Shown one piece after another: positions 27,401-42,400 of a stretch of DNA of 64,000 nt. Positions within the stretch are counted from its first letter, which is position 1, and every line of letters begins with the position of its first letter. Under the pieces are notes generated by a model. That model did no database searches and was not told the origin of the DNA. It saw nothing but the letters and a program-made list of their open reading frames with translations. The position numbers were made by a program, and so were the translations under genes. The stretch is from Theristus sp. LFF4_11 (taxonomy: Eukaryota; Nematoda; Chromadorea; Monhysterida; Xyalidae): positions 86,682-150,681 of the forward strand of contig JASANC010005553.1 of the NCBI GenBank assembly GCA_030248135.1, given 5' to 3'.

Positions 27401-30400
27401 CGTTTTGTATCAAATTCGATAAGGTGTGGTTGCACTGCTATAATCATGGTAAAAATTTCATTCGGGTACACAATGTTTTTGCTTGGTAGGACTGAAAACG
27501 AGGGTTGAGCAAGGACTGCGGTGAATGGGATAACAGTGCTGCTTTCGATGTTTTGCGAAATGGCGTTTTTTGTCCACGTTAGATTAATTGATGCCGCTGT
27601 GTCGTTGAACTGTAACAAAACATTTCGTAAATAAAATCATCATGCCTTGTTGAAATTGAAATTGAAAAAAAGCAGTTTTTGTCAATTTAACAATTAAAAC
27701 AACTCCTTTGTTGAACTAAAATTTAACTGTGTTAGGTATTATGCAGCTTCGAAGATTCTATCAAACTTCAGTTCAGCGTAATGTTTCAAGTGTCTCATGA
27801 GCTTTTTTTCAAAATTACATATATCCTGCAAAAAGACTGTAATTTTGATGCATGGTGATAAAAAAAGTACAGGGTGTTGCATAAAAACTTCAATGGCTCG
27901 TTCTTGAGTTTGATTTCACATTTGGCATGAGATTTGGAACACACCGCACGAAAGGAATCGGCTCCAGCTCGCCAACGGGTTTCGGTTGAACAAGCATCAC
28001 ATAAATTCTTGTCTTTTGTGTTGAAATTTTATGGCGATCCGTCATTTTGTAGCTTGAGAAATCAGCCATTTTATTAATAAAAAACTGAAAAACCACAATT
28101 TTCAATTGATGATCCCCAGTGACCAGGGCCCGTGTTTCTGTGATAAACATTTCTTGTTTCACAAGCATTCGCGTGCCACAGCCAAATTGTTCGGGCATTT
28201 GGAGCTGCGGAAAATCGAATTGTAGACGAAACGCACAAATAACTATTGTTATGCTTTTTGTTTGCTCGTGTGCGAAAACACAGAATATACCCGCTGCTCA
28301 TTGGTCCAATCCATTTTTCACAAAATCTAACAAAACCAGAAAAAAATCGGTGGCTTGGCTTGGCTGCAAAAACAGTGATTTCAGAAAATTGTGCCAGCAA
28401 AAATTTCAAAAAAAACGATACCTGCTCTGTTTTTTTTGAAAGAAAATCAAAAATTCACAGCAGAAAGCTGAAACATCTTCTTGAGCGCTATGAGTGGCTG
28501 ACGTGCGTTAAGCGCAGCGTACTGTACTTGGGGCGAAAAATCAATTTTTTTCTCTTTTTCACTATTTCGTTCGCATTCGTTATAGAGTATACCAATTTGT
28601 CTGAAATTTTAAAACAAAACATGAGAAGTTATGGATTACCCATTGGAGAGCTGGAGCCGATTCTTATCGTGTAGTTTTTTGATCACCCTGTATTTAACAT
28701 TATAACAAAAGTTTAACAAAACAATTAAAACTAATAACCGAGTACGCTGGCAGTAACATCGACATGCTGTGTCCAATCGGGTCGTATTCGGTGCCATCGA
28801 AGTGCACACTCACCGTATCTGCCACTGAAATTACAAAAACCAACAACAATTCAAGTACAATTTTTTGCACTTTAGCAGTAAAAACATCTTTAACCTGATC
28901 CTGTGAATTGACAACGATCACCAAAATAACCGGCGGCACAGGTGCAAGAGTAGGATTTGAAGCAATCTACCACCGTGCATGTGCCATTGTTTAAGCAGGG
29001 CGCGTCGGAACAAACGGTGCCGCTGCGATAGCAGAATCTTGTACGGTAGGACGTGCATGGCACGTCATCCCATTTTATAGTGGGCCCATTATTAAAGCTT
29101 GTCCACAAGCCGCAGTCGCCGTTGCCACTAGGCTCGCCTGTAAATTATTCTTGGTGGTACACCATAGTCAAATTGAAAAACATATCGCGATTTACGTATG
29201 TCATCTAGCATTTCGATCAGGAACGCTGATTGACTAGCTGGACCATATAAGTGGCTCAATTCAAAATCAGCCAATCAGTTGCTGCCTCTGGAGCACCACT
29301 AGCCAGGGGGCACCGCGGTATATGCGTCCACCTGGCGAAACCGCAAACGGAGAACTTCATGCTCGCAAAACACCGGGTCTCTTGTGGCCTTATTGTCCGG
29401 GATGGTTGATTTTGTAAGATTCTGCTTTCTAAGATCGCTGATGTTTCATTCAGGCTATAAGAACTGTTTATGGTAAAACGATCCGCGGCACTGACGAGCC
29501 AGGGCATTGCGGTATGCGTTTACCTGGCGAAACCGCAAGCAGCGAACTTTATGTATCACCCCACACTGTTTGTTACTTTACTTTTCTCAGAGAAATAGTG
29601 TTGTGAGACGTGACGACTACTCAAAACACTTATATTATTTGATCTGGTAATTATGAAAACAAACAAGCCATATGCTAAAACAAACCGATTTCCCAGGCGA
29701 CATAAAGTAACGACGTATTATCTTCCCATTGCCAAGATCCACTGATTTTCCTCAGTCCCAACCAAATGTCGTGAAACCCATCTTTGACTATGAGAAGCAT
29801 CGACTGCTGTGCAAACCAATCTGTGTAGAAAAGTATTTTCGACTTGCACGACTGGTACTGCTCTTCGCAAAACACAAAAAGCAGGTGCTCGAAGTTTTAC
29901 GCATTCAAATGAACATTCAATCAAGTGTATGCTGTCAGATTTCATATCAAGATATGGAGTGAAGTGAGATATGAAACGCAACATAACCAACCGAAAATGA
30001 ATGCGCTCTCGTTGGTCGAATGAATGGAAACGGGTTGCGCATTCATGGAGTGACACCAATCGGTTTGCTGTGCGTGCGTTTTGCGCAGACTCGATGCGTC
30101 CACGGCGTAACAACGGTCGCTGGCTTCGTTGTACTGTGTATACAGTGGCGGGTCGCCAAACAGAACCACTGGCGCTCTGGCTAAAAAAATCATTTGTTCT
30201 AAAACTTAATTCAAACAAATGGATTGTGTGTAATGTGGCTAAGAAATTAAAAAAGAAAATTGTTTCTTGTTGAAAACACTAATTGGTGAACCAATAAAAA
30301 ATACAGCGTGACACACTCAGCATTGGGGTTGTTAAAAGAAAAATTGTTCAGTTCATTTAAGCTGCTATAGTTTTAGCTCATTAAAATAGTCGTAGAGCGT

Positions 30401-33400
30401 TACAAAACAATGTTCAAAAAAGTGCGGTCGACCAAAGTTTTAAGTTGCACAGTCTAAAGTGCCCAATTGTAATTTTAAAAATGTATGTAATTGTAATTGT
30501 AATTGTAATTGTAATTGTGGACTTGCAATGGAACTGGAAACATTTTTTAAACTATTGCAAATATTATCCCAGCGGTGCGCATGTAGAAGAAAAAAGAACA
30601 AATCAAAAATTGTCAAAACCGATATCGTTACCTTCACAATTAGCACCAGTCATCCCCGACGGGCACTGGCAAACGTAAGCCAAGCATCCAACGGCTGTAC
30701 AAACACCACCATTCAAGCAAGGATTGTTTCTAGTATTACACGGTTGCACGCGACAAAGCACAGTGCCAATAGCGGTTGAATATTGGGGCATGTCATTCAA
30801 CATGCACTCCGGAAGTTTGAGTTCAACCAAGTCTTCGCCCCACGCGCCGGCGTTATTCGGTTCGTTTGTCCTCCATGGAGGCACGTAGGTAGAGTCGCCG
30901 AAAACACCGACAAACGTGCCTTCGCTTCGAAAGTCATTGTATCCTAGCTTTACGTTGGAAATACTCGGCTCTGTTGCTTTAATCCAATCTGCGTGTTATG
31001 AAAAGATGTGCATATGTAGCTGGTGTTACTATTTTTGATGGTTATATTGGTAGGATTGGTGTTGTTTCGTCCCCGCTTCCTTTTGAAAATTAAACCACAA
31101 AAAAAATTATCTAACTAAGTGAGCCATAACAAGTCTTACTGCAAACAGCGTAAAATTCTGCGCTGCTTGTGAAAGTAGCCAAATTTCCGTTCATCATCTG
31201 GCATTTGCGTTCCGATTGCTGGTACTTTTCAGTCTCATTCATCCGGAGTATGAAGCAGACGTCAGATGCCTCGGGAGACACCACCATTTTGTAGTTCCCA
31301 TCATCTGGTAGTGCGCCAGATTCAGCCAACACTGCAATGCGTGTTGTAAAAAGCGAAAAAAACGGTTCCCTTCACAAATCCCGGTAACTTTGCTCATCTC
31401 TGATGCTAGAATTTGTCTGCGCGGGCATTATGAAAGCACCGACCTCGTCGGCCTTGTTTAAACGGATGATTGAAAATCTTTATGTTTTTCTTGGACATCT
31501 CGTGCTTTGCTCAATTTTTTGGCATCAAATAACATGAAAGCAATTAAAGCATTAAACTGTCAACAAAGTCTTGCAACATTTGTTTTATTTAACACACATG
31601 CATAAACCGGTATAGGATTGCATTGTCTGGATTCTGGAAACTAGCGGCACTTTAGCACAAAACCGCTTTTGCAGCAGCCACGAACGGCTCACGCACACAT
31701 ACATACATATCGCATATGTGTGCCAGTGTGCTCGTGTGTCTCTTTGGGGCTGTGCTACAAACGTACCACCGCTCGTTCCAAAGTATTACAGGGTGTTCAC
31801 GGTTTTCAAAAAAAGAATCTCCACTGACCAGTGTGCGGGAGAGTGTCAGAACGGAAGGCATCGTCAACGGTGAAGTCACAGTACAAGCCAGTGAATCCAT
31901 TAACGCACACACAGTAGAACGAATGCATACAGTCGACTGTGACACAGGTCGCGCCATTCACGCACGGATTGTTAGCTTGACAAATGTCCTGAATGAGCAA
32001 TAGGTCTGCTATACCGAATAGAATAGTTTTTTCCATATAGTGGAAACTGTTTTCAGTGTTTTTCTATTTTACTTTTCTTGTTTATTGGTTTCCATAGAAA
32101 ATAATAAAAACATATGATAGTAATTTAATTAGGAGTAATCCTAATCACTATTGCCAAGATAGCGGAAAAGTGCATGACAGATTTTTTTTGTTTATAATAA
32201 AGGCGTCTTATGTGAGATTTAAGGATGTGCTAGTATCGGAAATACTAACAAACAAATAATGTTCAACGTTGAAAGATTGAGCACAATGAAACAGTACCTC
32301 CGCTCGATAGCAAACGGCAGCAGCACCAGCAGAGTTGCACATTGTGTGGTACATTTTGTACGATTCGGTTGATGTGACAGCCCCAATGTACACACACTCG
32401 TTTGGATACAGAGGATAACCTTCGAGCGACCATGACACATTATTCTTATTTTTATTAAGTGTTTACTTGTTTAATGACTGAGGAAGTATAGGCTATCGTT
32501 ATTGGTACAACAGTAGTTAATGCCTCAAACTGTACACGTGAATGCAGATATTGTACACAGTGAAAAACAAGATTTTTTCAGCTGCTCGATGAAAAAACGA
32601 AATTGTCAAACGTGCACATTTGCTTCTCATAAACTCATAAAATTGAAAACATTCTAACCGAATGCCCAATCAACATAATCAACAAAGGTGCCATCTTCGT
32701 TTGTGTAAAGAGATGGAAGATATTGATCGCTCATGCCTGTCCAGAATAGCCGATTTGCTGACGATACAGTTAACGCTCTTGGTGTACTTTTAACCCAAGC
32801 TAAAAAAGCTGTTTTGAATTTGAGTGGCTCTGAATTTGAAACAAATTTCACATCGCTTACAACCATATGCATGCAATCATTTGTTAAAAGTTCTGTATGA
32901 GTTCTTCTGTAGTACTGTAGACGAACTTCACGCAGAAGCATTTTTTGCATCTGCATCAGAAGCACTGCACTGCAAACTGCCCTACATTTTGCAACTGCAT
33001 CGAAAATTGCACTGCAAAAATCTCCTGACTGTGAATGTTCGGGAGTCACTTCCACCACAGAAACTTTCAGAATAATTTTTAACGATGCAGCGTCAGTGCA
33101 GTGCAGTTTGCAGTGCAGTGCAGGATGCAAAAAAAACATTCTGCGTGTTGTGAACACTGCAACAAAGATGCGCTGTTGAAGTTGAAACTGACCTGCCAGC
33201 GCATTATGCTCTTGTGCCGAGTGCAAGGACACCATTGACATGTTCACAGAAGAGCACCAATCTCGCGCCGTTTGCCAGGAATGTATGGTAGACATGTCCA
33301 TTGCGTAACAGCGTCCGCTCACCGGTGACACGAATGTTTCAACGTCCTCCATCGAAGCTTTTACTGGTGCTCTTTCTGTGATTGTTTGTAGTTTTTTTTG

Positions 33401-36400
33401 AACATTTTATATCATGCCCATATATCCATCGCTTGTTTACCCGAAACCGAACACCACTGAATTTCAAAAGCATCAGACATGATTTGATGCTTTTGCACAA
33501 TCACATTGTTCGTATACATGTGTGTTAGCTTTTTTGATTTGAAGTTTACGTGATCGTTCCTTGTGATGCAATGATTATTTTTGTAAGGGCCCGTTCATAC
33601 TGACGTATGCTGACGTACGTCGAGGTACGTCAAAGGCCGTCTCCATGAAAAGTAATATGCAATAACAAGACCTAACGTGCCGTGCCGTGCCGTACATGCA
33701 TACGTCTGCATGAGCGGCAGTATGCAATAACACGGGACTTAAAGTGACGTGACGTGCCGTGCCGTATACGCATACGTCAGTATGAACGGGCCCTAAGACT
33801 GCCAGGATGCGCCATGAAACAGTGCAAGAGCATAACTTGGTCCTTTGGTTAGTAATAAAAAATAATAATGGGACCAACGTTCACAATGGCGACCGGTGAA
33901 GTCGTCGTAGCAGGTGCAGGTGTATGACAAACAGTCGCGCTCATTGCACGAACCGCCATTTTGACACGGCGATGACGCACAGTAGTTTGACTGAACACGG
34001 CACGCTGCGATGCGTTGTCCAGGCTGCAAGCACGTGCGTTTTTATTGTTAAAAGTACTGCGCGCCAATCGTTTTGCACTAAACTAACATCGTCGCATCGA
34101 ACGTCATTGTACAGCTGATGATTTGTGAACAGTTCCGCACAGTTCTCGATAATGCCACCGTTTGGTTCGTCTGAAAAATGAATGCAAATGCAACAAAAAA
34201 TTTACCAAGAACCTTCACGGCCGACACGTTTTACGCGTCATAACTATTGAGGTTTTTCAATGTAATTTCAAAATGCGGTTGAGCCGATTTACTATAAAAT
34301 TGCATTAATTATTTTGTTTTTGCGAGGAAACACAATAGAGTACAAGGAACTTCCGAAACCACAGAAAGATATTCGGTCGTACACCTATGTGTGTGGCATG
34401 AACCTGCATATACAGGGTGGTCAATAATTATGGACACATTTTCATTTGGCCAGAAATCATATCAAACGTTATTTTATTTTAATGCTTATTTCAAAAAACA
34501 ACTCACTTGCGAATGTGCCTTTAAAACGCACAGAGCATGACAGTCCAACATCCTCATAATGTCCGCAGTTGTGTGTGCTAGCTCGCGGGCAATCATTCAA
34601 CGAAAGTTCATCACCAGTGCAAGCGACGTCGTCCATTAGAATTGGGCCGCTACCCTGGCCATATGCACCACAGCACACGTGATAGCCACTGCAAAAAAAA
34701 TGAAAGGCGAAAAAAACGCTCGCACGGTGAATAAACGGAAGAAACGGAATTTTACCCCCGCCCGAAAGTGGTCGGGGAAAGGTAAACTCAGTGCGGGAAG
34801 GAAAAGGCGGGAATGTCATGGTAAGCATTTTTAATCAAAGACCGGTACGGCATAAAACAGGTTCTTTGAAGTAATATCAACAGCCATAGTCTAGTACCTC
34901 CAATAACCAAGATTTCGACAGGCGACTTCTGCATCAGCGCTGCCAAATTGGTCATCACAGACAGTGCCCCACGCACCATTAACGAACACTTCTAACAAAC
35001 CCGAGCTTCCGCCACCAAAAATGCGGATGTCTAAAAACGATTTGCTCATTTATTTATATTTTGTGTGTTGAATACTGTTGTAAAAAATATCAAAAAAAAC
35101 TATAACGACAATCCCATTTCATTTTTAAGAGTGATTGCTAGTGAAACAGAAATGGTATTTAACGTGTGCGACTGCGTTGCTTCCTGACGAATTGTGTGTG
35201 TTTTCAACGGTCGGTCCAGTTTAAATTAAAAGGTTAATTCATGAATGCAACAGTTGTGTTTACTAACTGTTGTCGTTGTAGCACGTGATGCCGACATCCT
35301 CCGAATGCTGACAGTTGTGTTGAGCGTTATAGGCGCAGTCAAATATGGTCCGTTCAGTGCCGGCACATTGCACGTCGTCCATGTTGATTGCGCCGGTGCC
35401 CCAACCAAACGTGGCGCAACAGTGCGACGTTCCCCTGAAAGAAGCACATACACTCAGTTACAGTATTCCTTCAAATGCTCGAATGTCTGCAGTGGTTGGT
35501 CGTGCTGAGGCAACGGTTGCTGAACCAAGAAACACTGCTCGTTTGCGTTTATATGCGTTTTTTTTCTAGCAAATTCCGCAAAGCTATATGCAACTATTGA
35601 GGATTTATTCAAACGTGTCCGGACTAAAATGACGTCATTTGCTTTAAAAACGCCCGTTTGTCAAAGTACAGGCACTAAAATGTTGGTTTGATGTGACTGA
35701 TTCGACATTCACCATTTGTTTGCGGGAAGAAACCGGCTAAACGGAAAGTCTGGTTTACTGTGAACGGCAAGCGAATGTTTGGCGGCACATGACGTCATTT
35801 CAGTGGGACAGGTTTAAAAAATAGGTCATACTAACGACGTGTAGCCAAGTCGACGACAGGCGACCGTGGCATCGCGGTTATCGAATAAATCGTCACACAC
35901 GGTGCCCCAGACACCGTTCAGAAACACCTCCAGTCGCCCTGATGATCCGCCACCAGCAATGCGAATGCCTGTATGTCAAGAGAGCTCGCTGTATGTCGGA
36001 AAATTTTGCGTCTCGTCTCGTTTCGACCAAGAAAATCCGTCTGTCGGACAACACTAGTTGTACTACCGACGAGCCTTTGGGGGCGCTTTACCAGGCGAAA
36101 CCGCAAGAAACAGTGCTTGCACCAGTTGCAACTTGCACAGATCGTATGGCCGAACAAAATAAGGCAGTCCTTGTCGGCGGGATCAGTCGCAGACTGGGAG
36201 TTGTCTTTTTCAGCAACGCCAAATTAGAATTGCCAATCGAATCGTGTGTGCAAGGAAGAAAGAATGAGCAGAATACCACGAAGAAGCAGTTTTAAATTAA
36301 AAAAACACGTCAAATAATTTGACGCACAACTGTGTTTCTGAACCTTTCATCATTCAAATTTCGCGCGCGCCTTCCATCCTAAGAAAATCTACCATATTTA

Positions 36401-39400
36401 CTCGGCCATTCCGTAAGTCAGATCCTTGAGTGTAAGTTTCAAAATATTCGCAAAATTGGTGAAGCGCGGTTCAAGGAGTCTGTGAGTAATAAAATGGTGA
36501 CCCCACCACTTCTGGGCCACCCTGTGCACCGATATGCAAAAGCGTCATTTTGTGATCTTTTATTTTGGTCCTGCAACTCAATGTGCGCATAGACAGGAAA
36601 ACAGTTGCATGCAGGACGCGGGAATTCAAAATTGGTAAAGTGATCCGAGTCCCCTTCATAGGGCAGAGGCGACTTTGAATTGGCACATAAGGATTGAAAC
36701 TAGTTTCTTTTCTACGTCTGTACACGCATTCAGTCGCAGAACATAAAAAATTGATAATACAACCACAGATATTGTCTCGCAAACCTTTGCCCCACGGCAA
36801 GTAGGCAGGCGCTTGCTGGGCATCGTTTTGCCACACTCCGTCTTCTAAAAGATCGTTGTAGCCGGCCCAGACTTTTGAAACTGGAAGATAAGTGTCCGAC
36901 AGCCAGGCTGCAAAAAAAGATCAATTTCGTTGTCCGAATAAAATGTTGTCTGTTTCTCTCGATATGTAAAATACAATTAATTCCTGCAGATTTTGTCACA
37001 AAACCTGAAACTTTGAACGAAACAGTTAAGATTCGCTCGCTTTTGAGTCGACCGACCAGGCCTGCACACCTCTGAATTTTAAAACAAAAACTACAACGCA
37101 GAATAGCACCACCGTCTAATCATGTAGAATACTTGATACACCTGTAGAGAACAATTTCGAGCACAAGACGACGTCGACAAATAGACTACGATTTCGACAC
37201 CCCACCTAGAAAATCGCTCTGTTGCGTGTACGAGTCGAAGTGGGCCATTGTACCGCCAGCTGATCGACAGAATGACGCCGCTGAGCGGGCGCTCGAGTGC
37301 GTGCCGCTTGTGTCCACCACGAAACACGTGTCATTGGGGGCGGTTATGGACAAGTGGGTCGCGTACGATGACGACGCCGGCTGTCGTCGGTTTGTGTCTG
37401 CGTTGTTTACTGTATCGTAACTTTCAGACAACTTATAGCAGCACATGGTTAGCTCTTTAACAATTAATGCGTTCATTGTGTCTTTGTTAACCTGCAACGA
37501 GTCGGAAACTTACGTGTCGTTGAGGTGTAAACTTTGACTGAATGCTGCGCGTCACGCGGCACCAGCAGTCCGCACTGGTCCATGGTCTCCGACGATCGAT
37601 TGTTGTTCAGGACGCTGCCGTTGTTCAAAACAATGCCGTTCGACCGCAAGATCACGCTTGACACGTCGCCAACAACGATGATCTATGCCATTCGCAAAAA
37701 TTTTCATTAATAAACCAGAATTAAAAGAGCGATTTTTTGTTGCTGCTGTTGCCGTTGGATGCAAACAGCAATTTTCAGAACCAAACAACCTCCTAAGTGA
37801 TTGGCAATAGCTGATGCTAAACAACAGGTAAAAGTTGCTTTTGCCACGCGAGCAGCCTCAGAAATTGCCATATATTTTGCCTCGAATAATGCGCAAACAA
37901 CTAGGAGCCTCGTAAATTGCCATATTCTACCACGAATAAATGCGCAAACAACATGCGCGCTGACAACAACTACCGCCATTTCTTCAACATGGACACGATT
38001 GGCAACATGGCAACTGTTTTTTACCAGTGGGGGATCAGAAAAACCCTTTTATTGGTCAACATGCATGTCTTCCTTTCATTCTGATCCCCGTTCATTTTTC
38101 ACGCTCAAATTTTTGAGTGCTACTCTGCGAAAAATGCATGACAATTCTGACTGTATTCCGCACAATAAGGGCAATCATGAAATCATTTATTTGTTCAGAA
38201 TGACAAGAACCGAGAGTCGCACAAGATCAGTCACAGGACGGTGTATTCATCAAAACAATGGCGGCGCCTTACCGGTATTCGGTCGAAGCGAACCGTCGAG
38301 AAGCCGGTGTCGTAACGAAAGTCAGCCGAATACACCCCCAAATCAGCAAATGTCAACATCAGCGATGGTCGACGTTGCTCTCCGTTTGCTTTGTTCACGA
38401 AATCAAATCGCCATGAGACGCCAAGGCACGCTGAAAAAACAAACGAATACGCTCGCTTAATTGCCCTTCCGCATTGGAACTTTCGCGCGAAACGTGTACA
38501 TCTGTAAACACATCCAACTTGCTGATTGACTGGTGATCGGGATGCGCGCATCCTGTGCAGGTGTTGCTGTGGAGCGTCGGAGTTTGGTTTGCACAGTATG
38601 CATGCATCACGTGATCGCCAACCAATCAGCTAGTTGCATATGTTATAGAGTTAGACTGTAAATTGCGTCGTAACTCACCCGGCAGTTCGCCCATCAAGCC
38701 CGGCACGCGCACCACGATCGAGCTGTCCACTTCAACGGTGCTGCCTGGTTCGATGGTTGGCGCGGTGGGGACTACTGGCGCGCAGGCAACTTCGATCACG
38801 TGCGTAAATGAGGGCGGTGTCGTGTACACGGTCATTTGCGACAGAACACTGATGCTCTGCGACGTGCAAAAAACGTGTATGGCCGTTTTCAAAGACCTTG
38901 TAATTAAGTCAGAAGAAAAATCTATCATGGGTATTGGTGAATGGTGATAATATGGTATGACCTATTTTTTTAAACCTGTCCCACTGAAATGGCGTCATGT
39001 GCCGTCAAACATGCGCTTGCCGTTCACAGCAAACCAGACTTTCCGTTTAACCGGTTTCTTCCCGCAAAAAAATGGTGAACGTCGAATCAGTCACACCAAA
39101 CTGACATTTTAGTGCTTGTATACTTTGACAAACGGGCGTTTTTAAAGCTAATGACGCTTCAGCGCGCTTCAGTTTCAGAACATACGCACATTCATACGCA
39201 CGTTCATGTAAGCGCGCGGCAACGCGCTTCAGCGCGCGCATGCATGAATGTGCCATAGGTGTTCTAAATATCCGTTCAAAATCTTGTACTGGTGAAAAGA
39301 ACGAGCACTTTTTACAAAATCGTGCAGTTTTGGTTTTGGTCTCAACTCAGAAAACACCGGAGGCGCAGGGACAGAATTGTATTAAAAGAGCGATTTTGCA

Positions 39401-42400
39401 AAGAACATAAAACAATGAAAGACAACCCCAATGGAAAAAGCGACAAACTCGACAGGGCGGTATCGTGACGTCTGCGCTGTATCCAGCGGACGGCGGAAAG
39501 TCATAAGTCGCACCATCAAGTGTCACATGAAACAATGACAATGGGCCTGAAAAAGAAATTTCTGACACACACATCAAGTTGAAAGGACAATCACAAATTT
39601 TAATAAACAATCACAATAATCGCACATTTGCTGCCAAAGAGTCGCATGTTGTGCGACTGTGAGTTTATGTGTACAAACTGCCTAACCAAAATGATATCCA
39701 CATTCATGCGCTTTTCATGTGCGCAGCAACCCTGACACCTTCCAGTTTCGCTGATCTCTCTCTTCACGTAACAAAAACACATGAAGTGGTGAAACAAACT
39801 AAATTTCTGGTGCTACAGGGGTATGCGTGGCAAACGGGCAATTTTGTCACAAAAAAACACTCCAAAATCGCCAAGACAATCATGCGGATGCGCGAGCGAG
39901 CGTCAGCGAGCGGACAGCGCATCACGCATAATATGAGCCGTTTTCACGCATAATATGAGCCGTTTTCCCCTCGCGCGCGTTTTTCAAACTTTCTCGCTGC
40001 CCTGCAGCGAGCATAGTATAAGCCACAAACTTGGTTCTGTGCACACGAAACGAACACCCAAAGTTGTGCTTGGAGCCGCGAAAAAATTTTCATCGGACGA
40101 TTTTTCATACGCTCTAAACACGAAAAACCTATTCTGAAAATCGTGTTACTTCTTTCCCTTTGTATTTTTTTTCTGGTATGTAATCAACATGTGTGCGCCC
40201 TTTCAATTTTCACCTGCGACACTTTCACAGTCGAACAAAAATGTTTCCTGGGGTAATTCCATCCGGAGATTTTGAAAATTGGGCTAATTTTTTACCCAGA
40301 CCTTGTTTTGGGTAAAAAATTGGGCATTTTTAAAAGTTCGCAGGGTTTTCACCTGGTTTTAAGTGTGCGCCCTTTCAATTTTTACCTGCGACACTTTCAC
40401 AGTCCAACAAAAACGTTTCCTGAGGTAATTTCATTCGTAGATTGTGAAAATTTTTTTGCCAGGGCATTTTTTTGTCAAAATTGTGCATTTTTTACAGTTC
40501 GTAGCATTTCGACTGGGTATCATCTTTTCACTCTTACAAATTTTGTCTGAGCTACGAAAAATAATAGGAAAAAGGTCTAGTCCGTAGGAATTCAATGCGC
40601 TGATCACGGATTTTGGGTTAGTTTTTTAAGTGAGCAACTCTAGATACTGAATCGTGACGATTTCGGGCGAATCGGCCGTGGAAATTGGCGAAATCGGTCC
40701 AGAAATGAAAAACCAAAACAACGGTGTTTTCCATGGTAATTCAATGCGCTGATCACGGATATTGGGTTAGTTTTCGTACGTAAGCAACTCTAGATGCTGA
40801 ATCGTGACGATTTCGAGCGAATCGGTCGTGGAAATGGGCGAAATCGGTCCGGAAACGAAAAACAAGAAAAATATGTTTTCCAGGGTAATTCAATGCGCTG
40901 ATCACGGATTTTGGGTTAGTTTTCTTATGTGAGCAACTCTAGATACCGAATCGTGACGATTTCGGGCGAATCGGCCGTCGAAATTGGCGAAATCGGTCTA
41001 GAAACGAAAAACAAGAAAAGAGTGTTTTCCAGGGTAATTCAATGCGCTGATCACGGATTTTGGGTTAGTTTTCTTACGTGAGCAACTTTAGATGCTGAAT
41101 CGTGACGATTTCGGGCGAATCGGCCGTGTAAATTGGCGAAATCGATCTAGAAACGAAAAACAAGAAAATGGTGTTTTCCAGGGTAATTCAATGCGCTGAT
41201 CACGAATTTTGGGTTAGTTTTCTTACGTGAGCAACTTTAGGTGCTGAATCGGGACGATTTCGGGCGAATCGGCCGTGGAAATTGGCGAAATCGGTCTAGA
41301 AACGAAAAACAAGAAAAGGGTGTTTTCCAGGGTAATTCAATGCGCTGATCACGGATTCTGGGTTAGTTTTCTTACGTGAGCAACTTTATATGCTGAATCG
41401 TGACGATTTCGGGCGAATCGGCCGTGGAAATTGGCGAAATCGGTCTAGAAACGAAAAACAAGAAAATGGTGTTTTCCACGGTAATTCAATGCGCTGATTA
41501 CGGATTTTGGGTTAGTTTTCTTACGTGAGCAACTTTAGATGCTGAATCGTGACGATTTCGGGCGAATCGGCCGTGGAAATTGGCGAAATCGGTCTAGAAA
41601 CGAAAAACAAGAAAAGAGTGTTTTCCAGGGTAATTCAAGGCGCTGATCACGGATTTTGGATTAGTTTTCTTACGTGAGCAACTTTAGATGCTGAATCGTG
41701 ACGATTTCGGGCGAATCGGCCGCGGAAATTGGCGAAATCGGTTTAGAAACGAAGAACAAGAAAAGGGTGTTTTTCAGGGTAATTCAATGCGCTGATCACG
41801 GATTTTGGGTTAGTTTTCTTACGTGAGCAACTTTAAATGCTGAATCGTGACGATTTCAAGCGAATCGGTCGTTGAAATTGGCGAAATCGGTCTAGAAACG
41901 AAAAACAAGAAAATGGTGTTTTTCAGAGTAATTCAATGCGCTGATCACGGATTTTGGGTTAGTTTTTTTATGTGAGCAACTTTAGATGCTGAATCGTGAC
42001 GATTTCGGTCGAATCGGCCGTGGAAATTGGCGACATCGGTCTAGAAACGAAAAACAAGAAAAAGGTGTTTTCCAGGGTAATTCAATGCGCTGATCACGGA
42101 TTTTGGGTTAGTTTTTTAAGTGAGCAACTCTAGATACTGAATCGTGACGATTTCGGGCGAATCGGCCGTGGAAATTGGCGAAATCGGTCCAGAAATGAAA
42201 AACCAAAACAACGGTGTTTTCCATGGTAATTCAATGCGCTGATAACAGATGTTGGGTTAGTTTTTTTACGTGAGCAACTTTAGGTGCTGAATCGTGACGA
42301 TTTCGGGCGAATCGGCCGTGGAAATTGGCGAAATCGGTCCAAAAATGAAAAACAAGAAGACTGTGTTTTCCGGGGTAATTCAATGCGCTGATAACAGATT

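Noticed and set aside
28074..28674. Overlapping frames of 102-142 residues within 27868-28692
   Set aside because: They lie inside a mariner-like element but show no D,D34D or D,D34E-type transposase pattern and conflict with one another.
36471..36836. 121-residue minus-strand frame running out of the CTLD 1 exon
   Set aside because: It is read-through past the donor at 36784 into dispersed repeat R2; the lectin reading requires splicing there.
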